From NCBI RefSeq assembly GCF_022376445.1, contig NW_025954965.1, positions 186,001 through 250,000 of the forward strand: a stretch of 64,000 bases of DNA, written 5' to 3'. Source of the DNA: Fomitopsis serialis. Lineage: Eukaryota; Basidiomycota; Agaricomycetes; Polyporales; Fomitopsidaceae. The notes under the pieces are model-generated. The model was not told where the DNA came from and ran no database searches. It worked only from the letters and a program-made list of their open reading frames with translations. Shown here one piece after another: positions 51,980-63,400 of the stretch (its first letter is position 1; each line of letters begins with the position of its first letter). A program made the translations under genes and the position numbers.

Positions 51980-52919
51980 CTATACTGCTGAGTCCCCGTC
52001 CTCCTGTATACCTCCGGAGGTCAGATGGACGAATCGCGTTCCGACGCGTCTCCCTTGCTCTTCTGAATGCGTGACCCACACTAGCGCCTTCAAGTTCGAT
52101 GAAGACGACTTAATCTCGGACTTCAGGAAGTCCTCCACGCCGGACGCAGTATCGGGGTCCAGCGCAGACGTCGGTTCTACGTCGTTCGTCAGCATGCGCA
52201 TCTGGCGATGGGTATTGGGTATGACTCACCGTCCAAGAGGAGAATTTCGGCACTCCTCATCCCCACTGCTATGGCGAGCGCGATGCGCTGCATCTCACCT
52301 CCGCTGAGATTGCTCCAGGTCCTGTCCCAGAGCTCCTCGTCGATCCCCCAGGACTCTGCTAGCTCGACGGTCTCGTGTGCGATGCTAGGCGCCTTGCTTT
52401 TCGTTGGCTTGCCCCCGTCGGTCTTGGTGTAAGAGCCAAAGGACGTGACGGCGCCCATAAATTCTCGAGGAGTGCCGGGCAGCAGAGAGGCCCGCTGAGG
52501 GACGTAGAGCACTCGCGTGCGATAGTATGGGATGCCTGTGCAGCAGTCAGTTCGAGCATACTCTGTTACGCATGATCAGAAGCTCACCATACGACTTCGG
52601 AGTTCTGACGATATGCGGACGGCATCTGAACGAACGCGACTAGCAAACAGATGTACAGGGACTCACTTTCCTCTGTACAGGATCTCGCCCGGTATATATT
52701 GAGGTGCGAGAGACACTTCAAAATAGTAGACTTCCTGCCACATAAGAGTGAGAATTGCAGTACGACTGACCGCCTAAAATGCGACGTACCCAGAGCCGCT
52801 CTTCCCCTGGACGATGAGAATGTCGCCCTCCCGCACGGAGAAGTTGATGTGCGAGAAGATGGGGTCGCCTTTGGCCGCGGGCACTCAAGGTCCTTGATTT
52901 CCAGCAGAGTCTCCGGCAT
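51980..52919 (-). CDS. Stand-alone ABC ATPase with two apparent frame breaks and a microexon
   Basis: A single nucleotide-binding domain with no membrane segment, about 240 residues, most like the ATPase half of bacterial YbbL/FetA-type transporters. Five exons: 52919-52790, 52734-52667, 52604-52588, 52535-52230 and 52176-51980. Motifs: Walker A GKSGSGKST (spans intron 1), a Q-loop region VLYVPQRASLLPGTPREF, the signature LSGGEMQRIALA, Walker B ILLLDEPTSALD (spans the last intron) and the switch His in VWVTHS. Two places lose frame by one base: 52868-52874 (between LEIKDLECPR and GDPIFSHINF) and about 52687-52694 (between HLNIY and GEILYRG). Everything else is conserved, so sequence error is likelier than decay. 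Its membrane partner is not in the window. Confidence 0.82.
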
Positions 52920-53190
52920 CGTCGTGGAAAGGAGAGAAGCGGAGATAGACAAGCTGCACTGAGATGCGGTCTATACATAGTGGCGGCTACGCTGAGGGTT
53001 AACTGGAAATCCGTCGACTGCAATTGAACCGCGCGCCCGCTACAGTGACGTCAGGCCATGTTCGGGCACAATCACCCAGTAACATACTGTTTCTCGGGAC
53101 AGGCCTGACATTATACGCGAGCAAGAAAGCATATGCACAATAAAGTCGTAAAGCTGGGATGCGTTGCGAGGCAGGCAAATACTAGTGTCT

Positions 53191-54474
53191 CTAAGTGTAG
53201 TGTATGGACGGACTATCACGGCGGGGTGGGAGCATCTGCATCATGTTCATCTCCTCCGGGGTCATGCTCGGGCTCTCAATCATCACACCCACGCCGACTT
53301 TGGCTGCGTTCTGCAAACACGACGGCAGTGAGCCAGAGCACGAATGAGTGGCTGCGACAACATCATACCTTGAAGTGATCGATCTCCCCGGACACCATGA
53401 ACGCGAACGAAGGCGCGAATCGCTGCTCAAGCAGTGCGGACACTTTCCCAGTAGAGTCCAACTGCGCCCTGAACGTCGACATGCGAAGTCATACTTCGCG
53501 CCGAGGGTCGCAATCGCGTCTCTCCGAGCCGGGGCGGCGATGACCTGCAGGTCCGCAGCAACTTCCACCTTTTCGCTCAGTTTTTGCCAGTACGTCGCCT
53601 GCAGCATGCCAGCGGGCTGGAGCTGGGCGGTAGCGATCCAGTTCTTGTCCGTGCTGGTGAACTTGGCGAGGTACGACGCAGCGGTCTCTGTCATGTCGGG
53701 CGCTGGCCGTTGGTGGAGCATCTCGACACCAACTGCCACATTTTTGGTGAAAGACTGCAGGTAGCTGGCCATGTAGATACCAGTCGCATCCACAGGGGAG
53801 GGATTCATGGCCTTCACATTGACAGAGTAGTCTTGGCCCTGGTAGTCATGCTCTGCTTGGAGCATACTGTGCCCGACTTGCGACGACAGCTGGCAGACGA
53901 CACATGAGCCCATAGACTTTGAAAAATCACTCAAAGGCTACATACCTGACATTGCGCTTTTGTGACATTGTTTGCCGACCATCCTTGGTTTAGTCGACCG
54001 CTGACGTTGCCTTCATGATCAACGCTGCCTTGCAGGAAGACCTGAGAACGACATAAGACACCGGAGCATGATGCATAGCGGCAACGTACATTGTTGTTTG
54101 CGAACACGGCACCAAAATTATATGAAGGAGCAGCGGTCTGCGATCCCAGCGCAAATGAATGCGTCACCTGGAAGATGGGGCTGACTGACAAGCTCTTCGA
54201 CAAATCCGCTCTCGCTCCATCGAAAAAGAAGTTCGTCAGCAGCGTACCTACAGCGTTGTCAGTATTACAATAGCTGCACCAGGGGAACGGGAGTACTTTT
54301 GACCTCCTTCTGAAGGTTCTCAACTGTCCCCGGGTTCGGAAGGCCAAGAGAGCTGCGCCACGATGCGATTCGGTGGAAGACATTGAACGCTGGCGACTTC
54401 GAGGTCGACGGAGAAGGGCCCGGAGACACTGCGGCAGGCTCGACAGTGTTCAGGGATGGTGGGTAGGCGGCCAT
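53191..54474 (-). CDS. TOM40: Mitochondrial import channel TOM40, with an apparent 1-base loss
   Basis: The beta-barrel pore of the TOM complex in the outer mitochondrial membrane. The ATG at 54474 begins MAAYPPSLNTVEPAA. Blocks in order: VFHRIASWRSSLGLPNPG, LTNFFFDGARADLSKSLS, FQVTHSFALGSQ, YNFGAVFANN, VFLQGSVDHEGNVSGRLNQ, LQAEHDYQGQDYSVN, GIYMASYLQSFTKNVAVG, WIATAQLQPAGMLQATY, IATLGAKYDF, then MSTFRAQLDSTGKVSALLE and FMVSGEIDHFKNAAKVGVG. This strand order fits the porin_3 fold of fungal Tom40. At 53481-53490 the reading frame changes between GAKYDF and MSTFRAQ with no space for an intron; one base seems missing. As Tom40 is essential, this is most likely a sequence error. The start diverges from HSP70, 1.2 kb away. 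Confidence 0.9.
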
Positions 54475-55708
54475 GGGGGAGACGTGTCGATGACCGGATC
54501 GCTTGCACGTCCCGGGTCGTCGCTGGCAGTGGCAAGTCGCGGTGGTGACAAAATTTGGCCTCAGTTTGGCCACGAGTGTGCCCTAATAAGGACATATCGA
54601 GATATTGCCGATATTGCCGTCGCACTCAGCCACTCCTTGAGCAGGTTCTTACCTGCATTTCAATGCGTAGATTCATGAGGCCTCGACAGGGCTTCGACGC
54701 TTTGAGCCCTGCTGTACTTGAGTACCATCATAGCATAGCATACGGTAGGAGGAGTACAACACGTTGCTCGAGTAGCTACGACACCCTGCTCACCGGGGCC
54801 CATTACAAGTAATACAACTACGCGTACACTATCATACCGACTATGGGTTTGGAGACTACGAGAGGAAGGGCGAGCCCGGGCATATGGATGACCCCGCACG
54901 GATCTGCGGGTACGAAGGTGCTGTGAACATCACGATAGCACCGTTGGCTCACTTTGAAATAGGTGTCTGGATCGCACAGAACATTGTCGGACATTGAGAC
55001 ATGCAGCAAACGCACGCCGTACGAAAAAGGATAGACGGATGTGTACCCCATGTTCGATACTTATCTTGAGCGAGGAGGACCGACGATGAATGTCACGAAC
55101 TGGACTGGTCCTGAGTCCGAGTCCATGGACCGCGCCGATCGATACACGCACAGAACGCATGTAGCACGTACAGGACTGAGATCCCCAGCGAGATCAGACT
55201 TCTCAGTTGAGCCCTGCAGTTCTGAGCTCAACTGCGTGCTGGCGCATGGCCGAAGCCACTAGAGTTCTTCCGAGTACAGTTATGGATGATGATCGTCTCC
55301 GCGCTGCTTTTGCGGCACACAGCGTCATTATGCGTTCGTGCGCGACGACCACAGCAGATTGTGGGGTGGCCAGGCGACGATTGTGACGAGACCAGAGAGG
55401 TAGAGGAGGTTGGCGAAGGTGGAAGAATGGGCGAGAGTCGTGCTGAGACGCGCTTCCGGACCATTGTCCGCCCAAGGACGCGCCTGGCGCCACTTGCGCG
55501 TCGAGCGCCGGATCACGTGCATGTGGCCGATGACGCGCGAAGACGCTGGATGGTCACGGAAGAGGTAAGAACGTGCTGGAATTCCTCCGAATGCAGGGTG
55601 TATATATAAGATGGGCGCGCCGCCCCCGCCCTCCTCACTGTACTCCTTCACGACATCCCCTCCATCCTCCTTCTCGAATCTACAAGCCTTAATTCCTTCT
55701 GATCCACA
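54475..55708. other. Divergent upstream region of TOM40 and HSP70
   Basis: About 1.2 kb without a supported gene. It must carry both promoters; the HSP70 TATA box is at 55601-55609. I found no canonical heat-shock element of three correctly spaced GAA/TTC units. Confidence 0.6.
55601..55609 (+). promoter_or_regulatory. TATA box of HSP70
   Basis: TATATATAA lies 100-108 bp upstream of the HSP70 start codon and is followed by a C-rich leader. Stress-inducible fungal genes commonly have a TATA element. Confidence 0.6.
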
Positions 55709-56491
55709 ATGGCATCCTCAAAGGCAGTCGGTATCGATCTCGGTACCACTTACTCGTAAGTGTCATTTGGCTCCTTGTTCGCATTAGATAGTTGTTCATC
55801 TTTTTTCTGCAGTTGCGTCGGTGTCTGGCAAAACGATCGTGTTGAGATCATTGCCAACGACCAGGGCAACCGCACGACGCCCTCGTATGTCTCATTTTCG
55901 GACAATGAGCGGTTGATCGGCGATGCCGCGAAGAACCAGGTCGCGATGAACCCCCACAACACCGTCTTCGACGCGAAGCGTCTCATTGGTCGCAAGTTCG
56001 CCGACGCCGAGGTCCAGTCCGATGTCAAGCACTTCCCCTTCACCGTTTTCGACAAGGGCGGAAAGCCTTACATTCGTGTCACCTACCGCGGCGAGGACAA
56101 GGAATTCGTAAGTGTCACAAGTAGCTCATCAGGCCATCGGACACGATGCTAACCTGTTTATCTGCAGTCACCCGAGGAGGTCTCCTCCATGGTCCTCCTT
56201 AAGATGAAGGAGGTCGCTGAGTCGTACCTCGGCACGACAGTCACGAGCGCTGTCGTTACTGTCCCGGCCTACTTCAACGACTCTCAGCGTCAGGCGACCA
56301 AGGACGCAGGTACCATTTCTGGCCTCAACGTTCTCCGTATCATCAACGAGCCAACGGCGGCTGCCATCGCCTACGGTCTTGACAAGAAGACCGAGGGCGA
56401 GAAGAACGTCCTCATCTTCGATCTCGGCGGTGGTACCTTCGATGTGTCGCTCCTGACCATCGAGGAGGGTATCTTCGAGGTCAAGGCCACT

Positions 56492-56530
<39 letters not shown>

Positions 56531-57880
56531 CGTCTCGTGAACCACTTCGTCCAGGAATTCAAGCGGAAGCACAAGAAGGGTAAGTCTGCGCTTTTTCGGA
56601 GTTCCATTCAACTTCATTAATTGACTTCTCCCGATTAGATCTCTCTTCCAACCCCCGTGCACTCCGTCGCCTCCGTACTGCTTGCGAGCGTGCGAAGCGT
56701 ACCCTCTCCTCCGCCACCCAGACCTCCATCGAGATCGACTCGCTCTTCGAGGGTATCGACTTCTACACGTCGCTCACGCGTGCCCGTTTCGAGGAGCTGT
56801 GCAACGACCTCTTCCGCAGCACTCTCGAGCCCGTCGAGAAGGTCCTCCGTGACTCCAAGATCGACAAGAGCCAGGTCCACGAGATCGTCCTCGTCGGTGG
56901 TTCAACCCGTATCCCGCGTATCGTCAAGCTTGTGTCCGACTTCTTCAACGGCAAGGAGCCGAACAAGAGCATCAACCCCGATGAGGCCGTCGCCTACGGT
57001 GCCGCTGTCCAAGCTGCCATCCTCTCGGGCGACACCTCGGAGAAGACTCAGGATCTCCTGCTCCTCGATGTTGCGCCTCTCTCTCTCGGTATCGAGACCG
57101 CGGGTGGTGTCATGACCGCCCTCATCAAGCGGAACACGACCGTGCCGACGAAGAAGTCGGAGATCTTCTCCACGTACTCCGACAACCAGCCTGGTGTGCT
57201 CATCCAGGTCTACGAGGGAGAGCGTGCGCGGACGAAGGACAACAACCTGCTCGGCAAGTTCGAACTCTCCGGCATTCCGCCTGCGCCCCGTGGTGTTCCT
57301 CAAATCGAAGTCACCTTCGATATCGATGCGAACGGTATCCTCAACGTCTCCGCTGCTGACAAGACGACCGGCAAGTCGAACCGCATCACCATCACCAACG
57401 ACAAGGGTCGTCTGTCGAAGGAGGAGATCGAGCGCATGGTCAACGAGGCCGAGAAGTACAAGGGTGAGTAGTATCAATGCATTCCGTGCGTGACCTGACA
57501 CTGACTGACTTGTCTCTAGCCGAGGATGAGGCAGCGGCCGCTCGTATCACGTCGAAGAACGGCCTCGAGTCGTACGCATACAACCTCCGCAACTCGTTGA
57601 CCGACGAGAAGCTCGCGGGCAAGTTCGACGCGGCCGACAAGAGCAAGCTCGAGTCCGCCGTCAACGACACCATCTCATGGCTCGACGCGTCGCAGGAGGC
57701 CTCGAAGGAGGAGTACGAGGACCGCCAGAAGGAGCTCGAGGCCATCGCCAACCCATCATGCAGAAGCTCTACTCCGCGGGTGGTGCACCTGGTGGCTTCC
57801 CTGGCGGCGCACCGGGCGACTTCCCTGGTGGTGCTCCGGCAGGCGGCGAGGACGGCCCCAGCGTCGAGGAGGTCGACTAA
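55709..57880 (+). CDS. HSP70: Cytosolic HSP70 (SSA type), with an apparent 1-base loss near the 3' end
   Basis: An ATP-dependent chaperone of cytosol and nucleus. Exons: 55709-55755, 55813-56107, 56168-56579, 56639-57463 and 57520-57880, about 646 residues. The HSP70 signatures are [22 protein letters not shown] and [17 protein letters not shown], with the substrate domain starting near [18 protein letters not shown]. The C-terminus encoded at 57753-57880 is a [16 protein letters not shown] Gly/Pro linker ending VEEVD, the co-chaperone motif of cytosolic members. That tail is out of frame with the preceding LEAIANP: at 57752-57754 a CCC run appears one base short, which would otherwise replace the EEVD tail with about 50 unrelated residues. 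All else is highly conserved. The ATG is in normal context after a TATA box. Confidence 0.95.
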
Positions 57881-58292
57881 GGGCTTGTTGGGCGTTATCC
57901 TCACGACACTGACGACTGGCGTGGACCTGAAAACCAAAAGGCGCATGTACATTATACTCGCATTCTAGATTGCTATATTGTATCTCTTCTTCGCTCTGAC
58001 ATACGCATAAGTGCCTGATGTGTGCCTCCGTGTCGATGCCGAGTGACGAGACTGCAGCCTCGGAATAGATGAGGGATACGAGCGCTTAGATGGTGTCTTG
58101 ACATCTTCAGCGCCATCTCACTGATTCTCAGTTTTGAGTCTTGTCAGTGCTACTCTGGCGAAGCTACTCTGGCGAAACTACCTTGCGATCCTCGAATTGT
58201 CCAAACTGCCTTCACGCATACGCGCTGTACGACCCCTAGTCGTTCTTCGTCCTCGTTTGTCCAAGTCACGGCTGCCTCGTCCCTCGCTGAAC
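57881..58292. other. Intergenic between HSP70 and PUS4
   Basis: About 410 bp with the HSP70 3' end and the PUS4 promoter. No gene is seen. Confidence 0.6.
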
Positions 58293-59451
58293 ATGCCCAA
58301 GGCACCATCTTCGCTCCCGGTGTCTGCCCTCTTCGGCATAGCCAAACCTTCAGGGCCTACCTCCATGTCCATCTTGGACACACTTAAACCACTCATTGCG
58401 AGCTCCCGTCTGTTCGTCGAGGAGAAAGAGTTGAAGAAAGAGAAGGGAAAGACGCGGAAGGCGAAGCACACGAAGTACGCCGTCAAGATCGGCCAAGGCG
58501 GTACTCTCGATCCGTTAGCGGACGGCGTCCTCGGTATATGTGACTTATCCTCGTCGATGGTACTGTAGGGTGACGGATGCATCCCAGTTGTCGGTGTCGG
58601 CAAAGCCACGAAGAAGCTGGGCGAATTCTTGGATTGTGTGAAGGTGCGCTGACTGGGCGTTGTCGTTCAGTGACTCGGGCGTACTAAACGTCTAGTAGGA
58701 ATACCGCACTACATGCCTGCTTGGCTGTGAGACGGACACCTATGACAGCCAGGGTGCCCAGGTGCGCGTCGCACCGTGGCGGCATGTCACTCGGGAACAG
58801 GTCGAGGAGGCCCTGAAGGACTTCCGAGGGGAGCTTATGCAGACCCCGCCGATGTGAGTTCCATTGCAAGTCTATCGACCTCCAGCTCGATCGTGGAGCA
58901 GCTTTTCAGCCCTCAAAATGGACGGAAAGCCACTATATGAATACGCGCGGAAGGGTATACCCCTACCCCGGCCTATCGAGAAGCGAAAGGTCACCGTACA
59001 CGAGCTCGAGCTAGTCGAGTGGATCGGCAGTGACCACAACTACAGCTACCCCGAACAGAGGTTCACAGAAGAGCAGAAAAAAGCCGTTGAGAGCGCTCTA
59101 CGCGGCGCCGAGCAGGCCGTCGAAGTCAAGGACGAGCCTGAACAAGAAGCATCCAGCTCGGAAGCCCCGGCGGCGTTCGTCCTCCGTATGAAGGTGTCTG
59201 GCGGGACGTACGTCCGGTCCGTCGTACACGACCTCGGGCACGCTTTGGGCTCGGCAGCGCACGTCGTGACTTTGACACGGACTCGTCAAGGGAGGTTCGT
59301 CATGAAGCTTATGGAAAAGACGGATCGTGAATGTGTACCATGGGATGTCGTTGAAGAGGCGGCGAAAGATGTGGGCGACAAGGACGACCAGGGATGGACG
59401 AGATGGGAAAGAGAAGTCCTAGATAAATTTGAGATAGCAGAGGACAGGTAG
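58293..59451 (+). CDS. PUS4: tRNA pseudouridine-55 synthase PUS4 (TruB family)
   Basis: Converts U55 to pseudouridine in the T-loop of tRNAs in nucleus and mitochondria. The ATG at 58293 starts MPKAPSSLPVSALFGIAKP. The catalytic motif GQGGTLDPLADGVL contains the active-site Asp of TruB enzymes. It splices to VVGVGKATKKLGEFLDC, then EYRTTCLLGCETDTYDSQG. The next intron joins LMQTPP to FSALKMDGKPLYEYAR, the typical P-P-x-[FY]-S-A-L-K block. The C-terminal part has VSGGTYVRSVVHDLGHAL and LTRTRQGRF. A basic insertion between the start and the catalytic motif (KKEKGKTRKAKHTKY) is usual in fungal Pus4. Four exons, all in frame. It lies head-to-tail with HSP70 and NNT. Confidence 0.94.
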
Positions 59452-60425
59452 ACATGGTGACGGTGAGTAGAACGAGGCTCTGTTCGTTGTATACTCATTC
59501 GAGAGCATCCCTATATAGTTCGCACTTGCAATCATGCCCGTCCCGTCTTCAACACGTACGCCAGGCAACGTGTTGCCGTGTCACAGCATAGTGATACAGG
59601 ACCGACAAGCGCACCGCTCCCTATGTGCAACGCTACCTCGGACAGACGCATTACCCATATCCTACGTCCCGACATTTTTGAATGCCTTCTACTTATGTCG
59701 AGGAGATCTCGGAAGGTTCGGTCTCCCTTTAGCGTCCGGCCTCCGTACTGTGGGAGCAATGTGCCTATCGTATCGCGACCTGTTACGATGAGGATTGCGT
59801 CCGTTCTCTATGACAAAGATCGCAGGAAAGCTGCTTACTCTGTGTGTGAATGTGTAGAGGAAGTTGCTGGCACATTTCTCCATCGCGCTGTCTGGCAAGA
59901 TACGTGGATAGCAAGCAGGGTACTTGCGTTGTGTACGACTTCACGGGCCAAGCTTGGCTGCCAGGTTGCTGCCAGGCGAAGTAAGCCTGAGCGTGGAGAT
60001 GCAAGCGATATCTCCGATGCGATCTTGCATGCGGGGTAACATCAACTTGCGGGGCAGCATGTTTAACTGTCCTCCTGAACGTCATGTCAGTTGCACAGCA
60101 CACGACCTACTGAAACTGTCTCTCAATCGTCTCTGATAAAATCCTTTCTGTTGTCGCAGCACATGAAAGACGGAGTAGGTAAGGGAAGCAATTCGCGCGG
60201 CTCGGTACGGCAGAAGGGCACATGTCCAGTCAGTGGGAGTGTGACTGACCGAGACCACTGGGAATGGATCAGAGCCCATTCAGTGATCAGTATGCAGGAA
60301 GGCCAGGTGACTCGTCGGTAGATCAACAGACCTGAGGGTCTTCGGCCTACAGGTCCGTGAAGAGACCACCCTTGAATTCAACGAGCAGGGCGACCCAATC
60401 CACCGCCAACAGCGTGCGCAGCCTT
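59452..60425. other. Intergenic between PUS4 and NNT
   Basis: About 970 bp. Frames are short on both strands and none shows a family or a plausible exon structure. It holds the PUS4 3' end and the NNT promoter. Confidence 0.55.
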
Positions 60426-63400
60426 ATGAGCTCGATGCTCATTTTTCGCGCCGCACCGAGTGTGCCAGTGGTGCACTTGGCTAGTAGGCTCGCTGCCAGT
60501 GCACGTCTTCGGAGAGGTGAGTCTTCTTCTGCGGCGTTGGCGGGTGATTGGGAGATACAGTGCACTCATTGTTGCTTCCACTGCACAGTCTCTTGTCGAG
60601 CTCGTCTCTACCATGCTTCGCCGCAGATACGAGATGGAGAGAAGGCTGCCAGTGCTAGTAGTGGCACTATAGCCAATGGCGTCACACAGGGAACAACCGG
60701 TACGTGTCATTCGATCTGATCATGTGCAATTGGACTAGCATCTCAACTTGAAAATGAATAGACCCAGGTCGCCCCTACTCAGAACTGAGCGTCGGAGTCC
60801 CGCTCGAGACTTATCCGAACGAGCGGAGAGTGGCGGCAACGCCTCAAAACGTGACCGCGCTCATCAAGAAAGGGTTCAAGCAGGTACTTGTCGAGAAGAA
60901 TGCCGGTGCGGAGGCGCAATTCCTCGATGAGCAGTACAAGGCTGCAGGAGCAACTCTGGTGGACAAGCAGCAGGTCTTTGCGGCCTCAGACATCCTGCTG
61001 AAAGTCAGACCGCCAGCGTCGCAGGAAACGGGTTTGGTCAAAGAAGGCAGCACGGTCATCTCCTTCCTATACCCTAATCAGAACCAGGAGATCGTAGACG
61101 GCCTGGCGAGTCGTAAGGCTAATGCTTTCGCCATGGAAATGATACCCCGAATATCCCGTGCGCAGGTTTTTGATGCTTTGAGGTATGTCTTGAAAGGCTG
61201 GAATACGGACTTCAGTATTCATGACACGGCCTCTAGCTCCATGGCGAATATCGCTGGCTACAAGGCAGTTTTAGAGGCTGCGAATCACTTCGGGCGGTTT
61301 TTGACCGGTCAGGTAACGGCTGCTGGGTGCGTTCTGCCACATGCATCGTCTCGTACTCATCTCCTGACGTGTGATCACCCAACAGGAAGGTCCGTTCAGA
61401 CGTGATCGTCGCAACCATTCGTATCCTCATTGTGCGTTCGCTAGATCCCACCGTGTAAGGTCCTTGTCATCGGCGCTGGTGTCGCCGGGTTGAGTGCCAT
61501 TGCTACCGTAAGGGACCGCTTCCGTCTCTGTCGATGAGCATCATCTGAATTCAACACTACAGGCGAGACGGATGGGTGCTATCGTGCGCGGGTTTGACAC
61601 GCGGTCGGCCGCTCGGGAACAGGTTCAATCACTCGGTGCCGAATTTATTGAAGTGTCCATTGAAGAGTCCGGTGATGGGGCTGGGGGCTATGCAAAGGAA
61701 ATGTCCAAGGAGTTCATCGAGGCCGAGATGGCGCTCTTCATGGAACAGTGTAAAGACGTAGAATCATCGTCACAACGGCTCTTATCCCAGGCAAGCCTGC
61801 TCCGAAGCTCATCACGAAGGAGGTGCGGAAAAACCGCGCAACAGCTTGGCTAGGATGCTCAAATAACTTCACTCAGATGGTGGCCGCTATGAAACAAGGC
61901 TCTGTGATCGTCGACCTGGCCGCTGAGACCGGCGGAAACTGCGCGGTGACGAAGCCTGGCGAGCTGTACGTGCACGATGGTGTCACTATCATCGGTGAGT
62001 GTCTCTTCTACTTCCCTTGGGTGGTTGATGACAACAGGTACTAGGATACACCGATCTGCCGTCGCGGCTTCCAACCCAGTCGTCTACACTCTACTCCAAC
62101 AATATCACCAAGTTCCTGTTATCAGTCGGTACAGAAGGACGTTTCGCTGTCGACTTAGAGGACGAGGTTGTACGCGGCGCAATGGTCTTGCAAAACGGTA
62201 CTCGTCTGCCACCTGCTCCCCGCCCGCTCCCTCCTCCTGTGACGGCGCCTTCACCCGCGCAGGCCGCAGAGGTCGCTGAGACGAAGGCTATCACGCCATG
62301 GCAGAAGGCTCGAAACGAGGTTGCCACTGTCACCGCCGGCATGGGTACCGCCATTGCGCTCGGCAAGCTGGCAGGCCCGACATTCATGGATAACTTCTTC
62401 ACCTTCGGGTTGGCGGGTCTCATCGGCTACCGAGTTGTATGGGGTGTGGCACCTGCGCTGCATTCACCTCTCATGTCCGTCACGAACGCTATCTCAGGTA
62501 AGTAGAAAAATGCACCACTGGATGATACTGCTGACATGGTGTAATGCTTAGGCATGGTCGGCATCGGCGGCCTGTTCGTCATGGGCGGTGGTTATCTGCC
62601 TGGAACCGTCCCACAAGTACTGGGCGCCGTATCCGTCTTACTGGCCAGCGTGAACGTTGCCGGAGGATTCGTCATCACCAAGCGGATGTTGGATATGTTC
62701 AAACGTAAGCGCGACCGTCATGCTAGCATGGCAGAACTAACTCACTCTACTGCACAGGTCCAACGGATCCTCCAGAGTATACCTGGCTGTACGGCATTCC
62801 GGCTGTACTCTTCACGGGAGGTTTCCTGACCGCGGCAAGCACCGGAATGGCTGGTCTCATTCAAGCAGGCTACTTAACCAGCAGTGTCCTATGTATCAGT
62901 ATGTATAAGGTGTTGTTGTTCCGGAGGGTTCTCCGCTCATATCACACCCTTAGGTTCATTATCCGGCCTCGGGTCTCAAGCCACCGCTCGTCAAGGCAAC
63001 CTGCTCGGCATGCTTGGAGTTAGCTCCGGTATTATAGCGTCCCTAGCTGCGGTTGGCTTCCCTGCGGAAACTCTGGCTCAGTTCGTTGGAGTCTCTGCAT
63101 TGGGAGGCCTTGTTGGTACCGTTATTGGGCGGCGCATCACTGCCATTGAACTGCCGCAGATGGTTGCAGCACTACACTCCGTGGTCGGTCTCGCGGCCGT
63201 ACTGACCAGCATCGCGAGTGTACTGGCGGACGTTGGCCATGCATCAACCTTGCACCTCGTGACTGCTTACTTGGGCGTTCTCATCGGTACGTCGTTATGT
63301 CTCCCAACCGGGTAACACGGTTTGCTGAAGGCCGGTCTAGGTGGTGTAACCTTCACGGGTTCTATTGTGGCGTTCCTCAAACTTTCTGGAAAGATGTCCT

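Noticed and set aside
55417..55592. GAA/TTC-rich patches upstream of HSP70 as heat-shock elements
   Set aside because: GAA and TTC triplets occur, but not three units in the alternating spacing needed for a canonical element.
56635..57501. Open frames on both strands inside HSP70 exon 4
   Set aside because: They are shadows of the highly biased HSP70 coding sequence.
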